From Candidatus Zixiibacteriota bacterium (GTDB lineage Bacteria > Zixibacteria > MSB-5A5 > GN15 > FEB-12): a DNA stretch of 16,910 bases. The position numbers were made by a program, and so were the translations under genes. The stretch spans positions 1-16,910 of the forward strand of contig JAHIVM010000567.1 in assembly GCA_018816665.1 (NCBI GenBank), in the 5' to 3' direction. This document shows positions 7,471 through 13,434 of the stretch, piece by piece. The notes under the pieces were generated by a model. The model made no database searches, was not told the DNA's origin, and saw nothing but the letters and a program-made list of their open reading frames with translations. Positions within the stretch are counted from its first letter, which is position 1; every line of letters begins with the position of its first letter.

Positions 7471-8322
7471 ATGTATAAAGTGCTTAGTATCGTCGGTTTG
7501 CTCCTGGTTGTCGCGCTTTTCGGGACCGCCTGCAGCGACGATGATGATGTATGCCCACTGTGCCCTGTCGAACAGCAGGTCATGGTGTACGGCAGCGTGC
7601 GTATAGCCAACGGCGCACCTGCCTTCTGGGCCATACTGCGAACCACCGATGCCACGATACCGGATGTCGATTCCGTTCTTGTCAATGGTCAGCAGTGTGT
7701 GCTGGAGGATCATTACTACGACCTGGAACCAATGGCCCTTCACGCCAGAATAGAGGAAACGACCGTCAGAACTGCGGCCGGCGGTCTGGCGCTGGATTCG
7801 GTTGAAATCGAGTTCTACGCCCCCGACGGCTGGGCCTCCTGCTATGTGACGGCTTTGGATGACGACCTTGACACCGCTGTGATAGTGGAGCCGTTGCCCG
7901 TCAGCCCCTGGGACACGGTTGCCATCAACGATCCCATTGCCGTGACCTGGAACAGTGTGGACGCGGCCGAATGGTATATGATCAGTTACTACTATGACTT
8001 TGATTCATCGGGGACGATCGTATGGGGGCGCTCCCGCTACATTGCTTCCGGAACCGACACCACCTACACCATCCCCGGCAGCATGACCGGCTTCAACGGA
8101 CGTTATCATATCAGAATCCTGACGCTGACCGGGCCGCAGCCGGAGCAGGAAGGTAACATTGAGGGCACCGTTTTTGGCGGTCAAATCATAAGCTCAGTAC
8201 ACGGTCCCGAGATAAGCGTGATAGTTGGCACCGGTTTCGGGTCGTCGCTTCCATCCGTGGGACAGGCCAGCAGGCGGGACCAATTCCCAGAGTCTGATCT
8301 CATTTACAGTCTCTTCAAGTAG
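7471..8322 (+). CDS. Array lipoprotein 4 (B type)
   Basis: Second gene of cassette 2; 283 residues, function unknown. The frame is open 18 codons further upstream, but the ATG beginning MYKVLSIVGLLLVVALF gives a proper signal peptide and has TGGAGA before it. Lipobox FGTAC with C21, then SDDDD and C28-P-L-C31-P. Domain 1: IPDVDSVLVNGQQC, DSVEIEFYAPDGWASCYVTA. Domain 2: IAVTWNSVDAAEWYMISYYY, GTDTTYTIPGSMTGFNGRY, GNIEGTVFGGQIISSV. After the last strand comes a Ser/Pro linker and the tail RRDQFPESDLIYSLFK. It is closest to gene 6. An intrinsic terminator with six Us follows. Confidence 0.92.
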   Translation: MYKVLSIVGLLLVVALFGTACSDDDDVCPLCPVEQQVMVYGSVRIANGAPAFWAILRTTDATIPDVDSVLVNGQQCVLEDHYYDLEPMALHARIEETTVRTAAGGLALDSVEIEFYAPDGWASCYVTALDDDLDTAVIVEPLPVSPWDTVAINDPIAVTWNSVDAAEWYMISYYYDFDSSGTIVWGRSRYIASGTDTTYTIPGSMTGFNGRYHIRILTLTGPQPEQEGNIEGTVFGGQIISSVHGPEISVIVGTGFGSSLPSVGQASRRDQFPESDLIYSLFK

Positions 8323-8347
8323 TCTTCCTTCGTTTAGTGACTGTACG

Positions 8348-8377
8348 GGCCGGTATTCTGAGATACCGGCCTTTTTT
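8348..8377 (+). terminator. Intrinsic terminator after lipoprotein cassette 2
   Basis: GGCCGGTAT (8348-8356) and ATACCGGCC (8363-8371) form a 9-bp GC-rich stem around a six-base loop, followed by six Ts. The core matches the hairpin after gene 6, suggesting that terminators were duplicated with the cassettes. Confidence 0.9.
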
Positions 8378-8421
8378 AATTAAGATCATCCCGATAGCGA
8401 CTGCGAAGATACAAAAAGTTG

Positions 8422-8450
8422 TTGATTTTGTCTTTGATTGAACTTAGAAA
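8422..8450 (+). promoter_or_regulatory. Putative sigma70-type promoter of lipoprotein cassette 3
   Basis: TTGATT at 8422-8427 and TAGAAA at 8445-8450 are 17 bp apart. The spacer contains GTCTTTG, as in the module before gene 7. Confidence 0.55.
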
Positions 8451-8473
8451 GCACTCACATAGATAGATCTTCC

Positions 8474-8541
8474 CCAACCCATACAGTTCCAGGAGGGAAC
8501 ATGAAACGACTATTGTATTTGGGCAGCGTTTTGCTGCTGGC
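8474..8541 (+). repeat. 68-bp direct repeat, copy 1
   Basis: All 68 bases are identical to 10339-10406. The repeat covers the end of the 5' leader, the Shine-Dalgarno hairpin, the start codon and the first 41 coding bases (most of the signal peptide) of gene 5. Identity stops abruptly on both sides. Confidence 0.97.
8486..8500 (+). promoter_or_regulatory. Shine-Dalgarno in a small inverted repeat before lipoprotein gene 5
   Basis: GTTCC-AGGAG-GGAAC directly abuts the ATG at 8501, identical to the elements before genes 1 and 7. Confidence 0.6.
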
Positions 8542-9277
8542 CACTTTGCTTATCACGGCATGCAGCGACGACGAGGATTGTCCAACCTGCCCGGACGGTT
8601 CTCAGACCGGGATAATCACCGGCTACCTTTCGTTTGAAGACGGCGGTATCCACGGGTACGCAATGATAGTTGGCATGGATGGCAGACTTCCTGCCGTTGA
8701 TTCGGTGGTCGTGGATGGCGAGAAAGCCGACTTACAGGCCAGCTACTCCAGCGGAATGCCCATTTTCAATGTCGACATAGGTGAGGGTGGCATGATTATG
8801 GGATCTGCGGCCAAACCGGCTACGGTCGATTCAATCCCGTTTCGCGTATACACGCCGGGAGGGGTAAGCACGGCGTATTGCGCGGTTATGGAGTATCCCG
8901 AGGATCGACCTGTTGTCATTGTGCCGGATACGGCCAGCCCCTATGACACTGTTGCCATCAACGATCCCATCAACGTGATCTGGCATTATTCTGATGCCCC
9001 CGAATGGTTTCTCGTGACCTACAGCTACAGCTATGATTCCGCCGGCACCACGGTGTACGGCCCGTACACGAGCCATTGGACGCTGAGCGATACGACCTTT
9101 AGTATCTCCGGAGCCAACACCGGCTTCAACGGCCGGTACTACATGAATGTGGTGGGAGCAACCGGACCGAATCCAGACGATGCTGTTGGCTCATTCACCG
9201 GTGGAACGATCCGGGGCGTGGTCGCCAGTGGCGTAAACGAAAGCTTCACCGTGTATGTCGGGACCGGTCAGTACTAG
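8501..9277 (+). CDS. Array lipoprotein 5 (A type)
   Basis: First gene of cassette 3; 258 residues, function unknown. The ATG after AGGAGGGAAC is chosen over an in-frame ATG 63 bases upstream because it starts a proper signal peptide, MKRLLYLGSVLLLATLLITA. Lipidated C21, then SDDED and C27-P-T-C30-P. Domain 1: QTGIITGYLSFEDGG, GMDGRLPAVDSVVVDG, SIPFRVYTPGGVSTAYC. Domain 2: INVIWHYSDAPEWFLVTYSY, DTTFSISGANTGFNGRYY, GSFTGGTIRGVVAS, ending at VYVGTGQY. It is very similar to gene 3 along its whole length and shares its leader and signal peptide DNA with gene 7. Gene 6 follows 56 bases downstream. Confidence 0.92.
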   Translation: MKRLLYLGSVLLLATLLITACSDDEDCPTCPDGSQTGIITGYLSFEDGGIHGYAMIVGMDGRLPAVDSVVVDGEKADLQASYSSGMPIFNVDIGEGGMIMGSAAKPATVDSIPFRVYTPGGVSTAYCAVMEYPEDRPVVIVPDTASPYDTVAINDPINVIWHYSDAPEWFLVTYSYSYDSAGTTVYGPYTSHWTLSDTTFSISGANTGFNGRYYMNVVGATGPNPDDAVGSFTGGTIRGVVASGVNESFTVYVGTGQY

Positions 9278-9333
9278 ATGCCGGGCGTATTCAGCATCGA
9301 AACGAACTGGCACATTGACACTAAGGAGATAAC

Positions 9334-10185
9334 ATGAACAAGATTTTGTATACAGTCGCTCTGCTACTAGTCGTCATGATTCTGGCGACCGCGTGCAGCG
9401 ATGATGACGACTGCGCGACCTGCCCGGCCGGACAACGCACCATTGTGTTTGGCGACGTGGATGTGTACGACGGCGAACTCGAGTACTGGTCTGTGATGTG
9501 GAATACGCAGGCTATGGTCCCGGATGTGGATTCGGTCCTCGTCAACGGCATAAAATGCCAAATGCAAGTGAACTACTTCGGCGAAGGCGGCATGGCTCTC
9601 TACGCCGGACTGGACGAGGGCGGTGGGATGCGCGTGGCGGCAGCCGAACTGGCGATGGACTCAGTAGAGATAGAGTTCTTTGCTCCTTACGGTTCCGCAT
9701 TGTGTGTCATAAGCGCTCTCGATGAAGACGTTGACACGGCAGCACTGATCGAGCCGCTGCCGGTGACGCCCTGGGACACTGTCGCCATAGATGACCCCAT
9801 AGAACTGACATGGAGCAGCGCTGACGCAGCCGAGTGGTATATGTTGTATTACTACTATTACTATGACTCCGCCGGCACTACAGTATACGGTAATTCGATC
9901 TACCTTCCTGTTGGAACCGACACAACCTACACATTACCCGGCAGCCTGACGGGCTATAACGGACGGTATCGTTTCCGCGTGTACTCCATGACCGGACCAC
10001 GTCCGGATCAATCCGGAAACGTCGCAGGATCCGCTTTTGGCGGTGTGATTTCGAGTTCGGTAAGCGGCAATGCCATCTACGTCTACGTGGGCAACGGCAT
10101 GTACAATCCGCCGGTATCGGGTACCGCGGCGTACGAGCAGGAGAATGCCAGTAAACGCGATATCATGATGGATTTCTACCGATAG
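9334..10185 (+). CDS. Array lipoprotein 6 (B type)
   Basis: Second gene of cassette 3; 283 residues, function unknown. AAGGAG precedes the ATG. Signal peptide MNKILYTVALLLVVMILATA, C21, then SDDDD and C27-A-T-C30-P. Domain 1: VPDVDSVLVNGIKC, DSVEIEFFAPYGSALCVISA. Domain 2: IELTWSSADAAEWYMLYYYY, with six consecutive Tyr in all, then GTDTTYTLPGSLTGYNGRY and GNVAGSAFGGVISSSV. After the last strand comes a linker and the tail ASKRDIMMDFYR, as in genes 2 and 4. The close similarity to gene 4 in the same relative position supports duplication of whole cassettes. A long palindromic hairpin follows. Confidence 0.92.
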   Translation: MNKILYTVALLLVVMILATACSDDDDCATCPAGQRTIVFGDVDVYDGELEYWSVMWNTQAMVPDVDSVLVNGIKCQMQVNYFGEGGMALYAGLDEGGGMRVAAAELAMDSVEIEFFAPYGSALCVISALDEDVDTAALIEPLPVTPWDTVAIDDPIELTWSSADAAEWYMLYYYYYYDSAGTTVYGNSIYLPVGTDTTYTLPGSLTGYNGRYRFRVYSMTGPRPDQSGNVAGSAFGGVISSSVSGNAIYVYVGNGMYNPPVSGTAAYEQENASKRDIMMDFYR

Positions 10186-10208
10186 TCCGCAGTTGGCTGC
10201 TTTTGCGC

Positions 10209-10243
10209 GAGGCCGGTATTCATGAATACCGGCCTCCTTTTCT
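10209..10243 (+). terminator. Intrinsic terminator after lipoprotein cassette 3
   Basis: GAGGCCGGTATTCA and TGAATACCGGCCTC (10209-10236) form an uninterrupted 28-base palindrome. The actual hairpin loop would be the central few bases. It is followed by CTTTTCTT. Confidence 0.85.
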
Positions 10244-10285
10244 TGGGGTTGTTGCCATCCACGACTCCGATGACCACAAAAATTG

Positions 10286-10314
10286 TTGATTCTGTCTTTG
10301 TTGGGACGTACAAA
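10286..10314 (+). promoter_or_regulatory. Putative sigma70-type promoter of lipoprotein gene 7
   Basis: TTGATT at 10286-10291 and TACAAA at 10309-10314 are 17 bp apart. The surrounding sequence, from ACAAAAA through GTCTTTG, aligns with the module before gene 5. Confidence 0.55.
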
Positions 10315-10338
10315 GCAGTCATATCAGTACGAATCCTG

Positions 10339-10406
10339 CCAACCCATACAGTTCCAGGAGGGAACATGAAACGACTATTGTATTTGGGCAGCGTTTTGCT
10401 GCTGGC
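10339..10406 (+). repeat. 68-bp direct repeat, copy 2
   Basis: Identical to 8474-8541 over 68 bases and offset by 1865 bp. It carries the leader, ribosome binding site and signal peptide start of gene 7, whereas the rest of gene 7 is far more diverged from gene 5. Confidence 0.97.
10351..10365 (+). promoter_or_regulatory. Shine-Dalgarno in a small inverted repeat before lipoprotein gene 7
   Basis: GTTCC-AGGAG-GGAAC directly abuts the ATG at 10366, as before genes 1 and 5. Confidence 0.6.
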
Positions 10407-11214
10407 GGCCCTGCTTGTAGGCGCTTGCAGCGATGACGACTGCCCGACCTGCCCCGACAGCAGCCAGATCGGCGTAGTATACGGAGTGGTCTCAGTGCGA
10501 ACCACCTACCAGGACACGCTCACCGCCTTCGCGTACATCTTCCCGACCAACAAACCGGACATCACGATAGATTCAGTCCTGGTTGACGGCAACCGCGGTG
10601 AAATCATGTACGAAAGTGAAGGACCGATTCCTATCATCATATTCCAGTATCGCTCTATGGTAATGGAGAACTCGTACGTCTCCGGCGATAATGTCGTCTT
10701 GGAGTTTTTCGCCCCCCAGGGTACCAGTCGCTGCACCACGCAGGTCTTGAACGACAGCCTCGATATGCCCCTGGTCATTGGCTGGGATCTGGACTATCCC
10801 TATGACAACTTTGTCAATTCGGACCTCAGCTTCCCAGTGCACTGGCGCGCGGTGCCAAACGCCGATTGGTTCCAGATCAACGTGGGCCGAGAATACTATG
10901 TCGGCGGAGTGGAACATGATACGAGTTACACGCTGATCGTAACTGACACGACTTTCACGGTCGTGCCCGACGGAGCTGATTCGGGCAGTTACTACTTCAA
11001 CATAACCGCCGGGACCGGTCCATCGAGGCATGCCGCATCCGGCAATCTCCGCGGCGGCGTTTTAAAGGGGCTGATGAATGGTCTCAGTCGCGGCGAGTCT
11101 TTCACCATCTACACCGGAGACTATCCTATTCCGATTCTCAGATCTAACGAACAGCCCATGGAAGACATCAACAACGACCCGTGGGCCCTCCTGCGAATGA
11201 TCCACGGCCTCTGA
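10366..11214 (+). CDS. Array lipoprotein 7 (singleton, A-type leader with B-like tail)
   Basis: Last gene of the array and not paired; 282 residues, function unknown. The ATG after AGGAGGGAAC is used; the frame extends 48 codons upstream through the promoter region, which is not credible coding. Signal peptide MKRLLYLGSVLLLAALLVGA is nearly that of gene 5; C21 is followed by SDDD and C26-P-T-C29-P. The body is diverged but keeps the plan: IDSVLVDGNRG, VVLEFFAPQGTSRCTTQVLN, FPVHWRAVPNADWFQINV, VTDTTFTVVP, GSYYFNITAGTGP and GNLRGGVLKG. After the last strand there is an extra tail of about 30 residues ending WALLRMIHGL, longer than A types. This mixture suggests an old hybrid or the relic of a collapsed cassette. 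Confidence 0.9.
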   Translation: MKRLLYLGSVLLLAALLVGACSDDDCPTCPDSSQIGVVYGVVSVRTTYQDTLTAFAYIFPTNKPDITIDSVLVDGNRGEIMYESEGPIPIIIFQYRSMVMENSYVSGDNVVLEFFAPQGTSRCTTQVLNDSLDMPLVIGWDLDYPYDNFVNSDLSFPVHWRAVPNADWFQINVGREYYVGGVEHDTSYTLIVTDTTFTVVPDGADSGSYYFNITAGTGPSRHAASGNLRGGVLKGLMNGLSRGESFTIYTGDYPIPILRSNEQPMEDINNDPWALLRMIHGL

Positions 11215-11237
11215 GCCGAACACACAGACAACGCGCT

Positions 11238-11265
11238 AAGGCCGGAGTCTCGCGACTCCGGCCTT
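11238..11265. terminator. Hairpin between lipoprotein gene 7 and the convergent dehydrogenase gene
   Basis: AAGGCCGGAGTC and GACTCCGGCCTT form a perfect 12-bp stem around TCGC. It lies between two convergent genes and could serve both, but neither side has a good run of Ts. The GGCCGG core resembles the hairpins after genes 4 and 6. Confidence 0.65.
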
Positions 11266-11289
11266 CTCAATTGCCATCGAATGGGCGTC

Positions 11290-12138
11290 TTACTCCACCA
11301 CCCGCATTACCGCCGAAAAGTCATCCTCGGCCCCGCCCCGAGCTATCGACGACGCAAACAGTTCTTTGGTGATACTCCCGGTAAACAGCGGCCGCTGCAG
11401 TTCGCTCGCCAGGTCCTGAAGACAATGCAGATCCTTGTAGATCGTTTTCACCGCAAAGTGAGTTGAATAGTCGCACTGAATCAACTTCTCGCGCTTGGCA
11501 TTCAGCACGCCGGAGTTCCCGGCGCCGACCGCCAGGATGTCCAGCGTTTGCTCGCGCGTGAGGCCGATTGCATCGCCTAACCCCACCGCCTCGGCGATTG
11601 TGGCCATAAACGACCCCAGCGCCAGGTTATTGATCAGTTTCATACGCGTTGCCTGCCCGGGCGCCTCCAGATAGAAAATATGCTTGCCGAGCTTCTCCAG
11701 CAGCGGCAGGGCACGCTCATAGTCGGTTTTCGCACCGCTTACCACGATTGTCAGAAGCCCCTTCGAGGCCGGGATCACCGAGCCGAGTACGGGCGCCTCC
11801 ACATACCCTGCCCCGTTGGCCCTCAGCAGATCATGGAAATGGGGCACGGCCTTGAAGTGATTCGTGGTCGTGTCAACGACAATCTTTCCGTCGCATTCCC
11901 CAGCCAACAATCCGTCGTCACCAACAATAACCTGTTCCACAGCCTCGCTGTCAAACAGGTTCAGGACAACGGTGTCCGACCGCGTAATGACATCGGCGGG
12001 ACTCCCGGCGATTTCCACAGCGAGACCGTCGGCCTTCTCGAGGGTCCGGTTCCAGACGACCAGGTCCTCGCCCTGTTCGATCAACCGCGCGGCCATCGGC
12101 CGCCCCAGGCTTCCCAGCCCGATAAAGCCTGTTTTCAT
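11290..12138 (-). CDS. NAD(P)-dependent beta-hydroxyacid dehydrogenase family protein (HIBADH/glyoxylate reductase-like)
   Basis: Cytoplasmic oxidoreductase of 282 residues, standard for the family. The N-terminal Rossmann fold has GFIGLGSLGRP (4-14); the usual Met of the GxGxMG motif is Leu here. VVWNRT after the second strand (27-32) suggests NADP(H). VVDTTTNH and EAPVLGS stand where the substrate-binding DxST and APVSGG motifs usually occur. The catalytic lysine is K167 in KLINN, with N170 and N171. The helical C-terminal domain has the family's dimer helices. The start has AAGGAG upstream and gives MKTGFIGLG; nine further in-frame codons upstream are not needed. The real substrate (3-hydroxyisobutyrate, succinic semialdehyde, glyoxylate or other) cannot be told from sequence. 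Confidence 0.9.
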   Translation of the reverse strand: MKTGFIGLGSLGRPMAARLIEQGEDLVVWNRTLEKADGLAVEIAGSPADVITRSDTVVLNLFDSEAVEQVIVGDDGLLAGECDGKIVVDTTTNHFKAVPHFHDLLRANGAGYVEAPVLGSVIPASKGLLTIVVSGAKTDYERALPLLEKLGKHIFYLEAPGQATRMKLINNLALGSFMATIAEAVGLGDAIGLTREQTLDILAVGAGNSGVLNAKREKLIQCDYSTHFAVKTIYKDLHCLQDLASELQRPLFTGSITKELFASSIARGGAEDDFSAVMRVVE

Positions 12139-12239
12139 CCGTTTCACTCCTTCTTCTGATCGCATGCTTTCTGCCTGATAGGTAATACATGAGCCGGCCG
12201 ACGCAACGAATTTTCTGCGACTGGTCCCGGCGCGCCGGC

Positions 12240-12268
12240 TTGAACCCCGCCCGCGGGCAGACTATATT
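12240..12268 (+). promoter_or_regulatory. Putative sigma70 promoter of the zinc alcohol dehydrogenase gene
   Basis: TTGAAC at 12240-12245 and TATATT at 12263-12268 are separated by 17 bp, giving 4/6 and 5/6 matches to the consensus. This would give a leader of about 75 bases before the ATG at 12351. The rest of 12139-12350, between two divergent genes, shows nothing else I can support. Confidence 0.5.
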
Positions 12269-12350
12269 CCGGGACCTAATATCAGCTCCGCACAGTTGTA
12301 CATAGACAGTCCCCAAACCGAACGGATCAACCATTTGTGGAGGATATCAC

Positions 12351-13361
12351 ATGTCGATTACCGGATATGCCGCCGTGGCGCCAAAGGCTGCCCTGGAGAA
12401 GTTCAGCTACGAACCAGAGCCGCTGGGGCCGCTGGATATTGAAATCGCTATCAGTCATTGCGGTCTGTGCCACAGCGACATCCATCTCATAAACGACGAT
12501 TGGGGGGTGAGCGACTACCCTTTCATTCCCGGTCACGAAGTCGTGGGTACGATACGGAAGACCGGACCCGGCGTGACAGTATTGAAAGCGGGTGACCGCG
12601 TGGCTGTGGGCTGGCAGCGAGGTTCCTGCCTGAGCTGTGAGTGGTGCCTCGGAGGCGACGAAAACCTCTGCGCCAACAACAAAGCCACCTGTGTCGGGCA
12701 CCACGGCGGTTTTGCCGATGCCATCCGCCTGGACCATCGCTTTGCGTACAAACTGCCCGATACGCTTGACTCGGCCGATGCCGCACCGCTGATGTGTGCC
12801 GGCATAACGGTTTACTCGCCGCTGCGCGAGTTTGGTGTCCGGCCGTCATCGCGGGTTGGAATAATAGGTGTGGGCGGTCTCGGACACCTGGCAATACAAT
12901 TCGCCGCCGCCTTTGGCTGCGAAGTGACGGCGTTTTCATCGACCGCCGACAAGGAGCAGGAAGCGCGTCATTTCGGCGCTCACAATTTCGTCGTATCTAC
13001 CGATCCCGACCAGATAGCCGGCGTGGCGGGTACTCAGGACGTGATACTCTCGACCATCAACAACGACCTGGAGTGGGGCGGCTACATCAACGCCCTGCGC
13101 CCCAAAGGCACCCTGGTTTTTCTGGGCGTGCCACCCAGCAGCATTTCCGTCCATGCCTTCACCCTGATTATGGGACGAAAGGCCATTGCCGGCAGTCCGA
13201 TTGGCGGACGACCGGCCATGCGTGAGATGCTCGAGTTTGCCGCCCGACACGACATCAAGGCCAGGACCGAGGTCATGCCGATGGCGGACATCAACAAAGC
13301 TATTGATAAGGTTCGCAAGAACGAGGCACGATACCGGATCGTGCTGGCCAACCCGGCCTGA
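12351..13361 (+). CDS. Zinc-dependent alcohol dehydrogenase (cinnamyl/YahK-like subfamily)
   Basis: Medium-chain dehydrogenase of 336 residues that interconverts alcohols and aldehydes with NAD(P)H. Catalytic zinc ligands are visible: C40 in CGLCHSD, H62-E63 in PGHEVVG, and C149 in LMCAGIT. The structural zinc site is complete (C93, C96, C99, C107). The cofactor loop is GVGGLG (173-178). The second-strand end is FSSTADK rather than an acidic residue, which favours NADP(H), as in YahK and cinnamyl alcohol dehydrogenases. GGAGG lies about 8 bases before the ATG. It is a single-gene unit, with a promoter at 12240-12268 and a strong terminator after it. The natural substrate is unknown; aldehyde detoxification is a common role. 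Confidence 0.95.
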   Translation: MSITGYAAVAPKAALEKFSYEPEPLGPLDIEIAISHCGLCHSDIHLINDDWGVSDYPFIPGHEVVGTIRKTGPGVTVLKAGDRVAVGWQRGSCLSCEWCLGGDENLCANNKATCVGHHGGFADAIRLDHRFAYKLPDTLDSADAAPLMCAGITVYSPLREFGVRPSSRVGIIGVGGLGHLAIQFAAAFGCEVTAFSSTADKEQEARHFGAHNFVVSTDPDQIAGVAGTQDVILSTINNDLEWGGYINALRPKGTLVFLGVPPSSISVHAFTLIMGRKAIAGSPIGGRPAMREMLEFAARHDIKARTEVMPMADINKAIDKVRKNEARYRIVLANPA

Positions 13362-13382
13362 TCACAAAACGCGCCGTAACGC

Positions 13383-13411
13383 AAAAGGCCCGACATTGTC
13401 GGGCCTTTTTT
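13383..13411. terminator. Bidirectional intrinsic terminator between adh and the OmpA-family gene
   Basis: AAAAGGCCCGAC (13383-13394) and GTCGGGCCTTTT (13398-13409) pair perfectly around ATT, giving a run of six Ts on the + strand and a shorter T run on the other. The position between two convergent genes fits use by both. Confidence 0.9.
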
Positions 13412-13434
13412 GATTCTGTACGCATCGATGCTGT

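Larger units (their letters stand above)
4719..11265 (+). repeat. Tandem array of seven paralogous lipoprotein genes (three A-B cassettes plus a singleton)
   Basis: Genes starting at 4798, 5626, 6653, 7471, 8501, 9334 and 10366 encode proteins of 257, 275, 255, 283, 258, 283 and 282 residues with one shared plan: signal peptide, lipobox Cys, SDD(D/E), a cysteine pair, then two beta-rich domains. Within cassettes the genes are 50-56 bases apart with no promoter between them. Between cassettes the gaps are 178-199 bases and hold a terminator hairpin followed by a promoter-like module. Cassettes 3+4 and 5+6 are the closest pair by eye; 1+2 is more diverged. Confidence 0.9.

Noticed and set aside
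10222..10365. N-terminal extension of lipoprotein gene 7 to an upstream ATG
   Set aside because: The extension covers the promoter module and terminator tail, would bury the signal peptide, and is not matched by paralogues.
4719..11265. Phase-variable inversion or diversity-generating system controlling the array
   Set aside because: No recombinase, reverse transcriptase, inverted site pairs or simple-sequence tracts are visible; all seven genes are intact and on the same strand.
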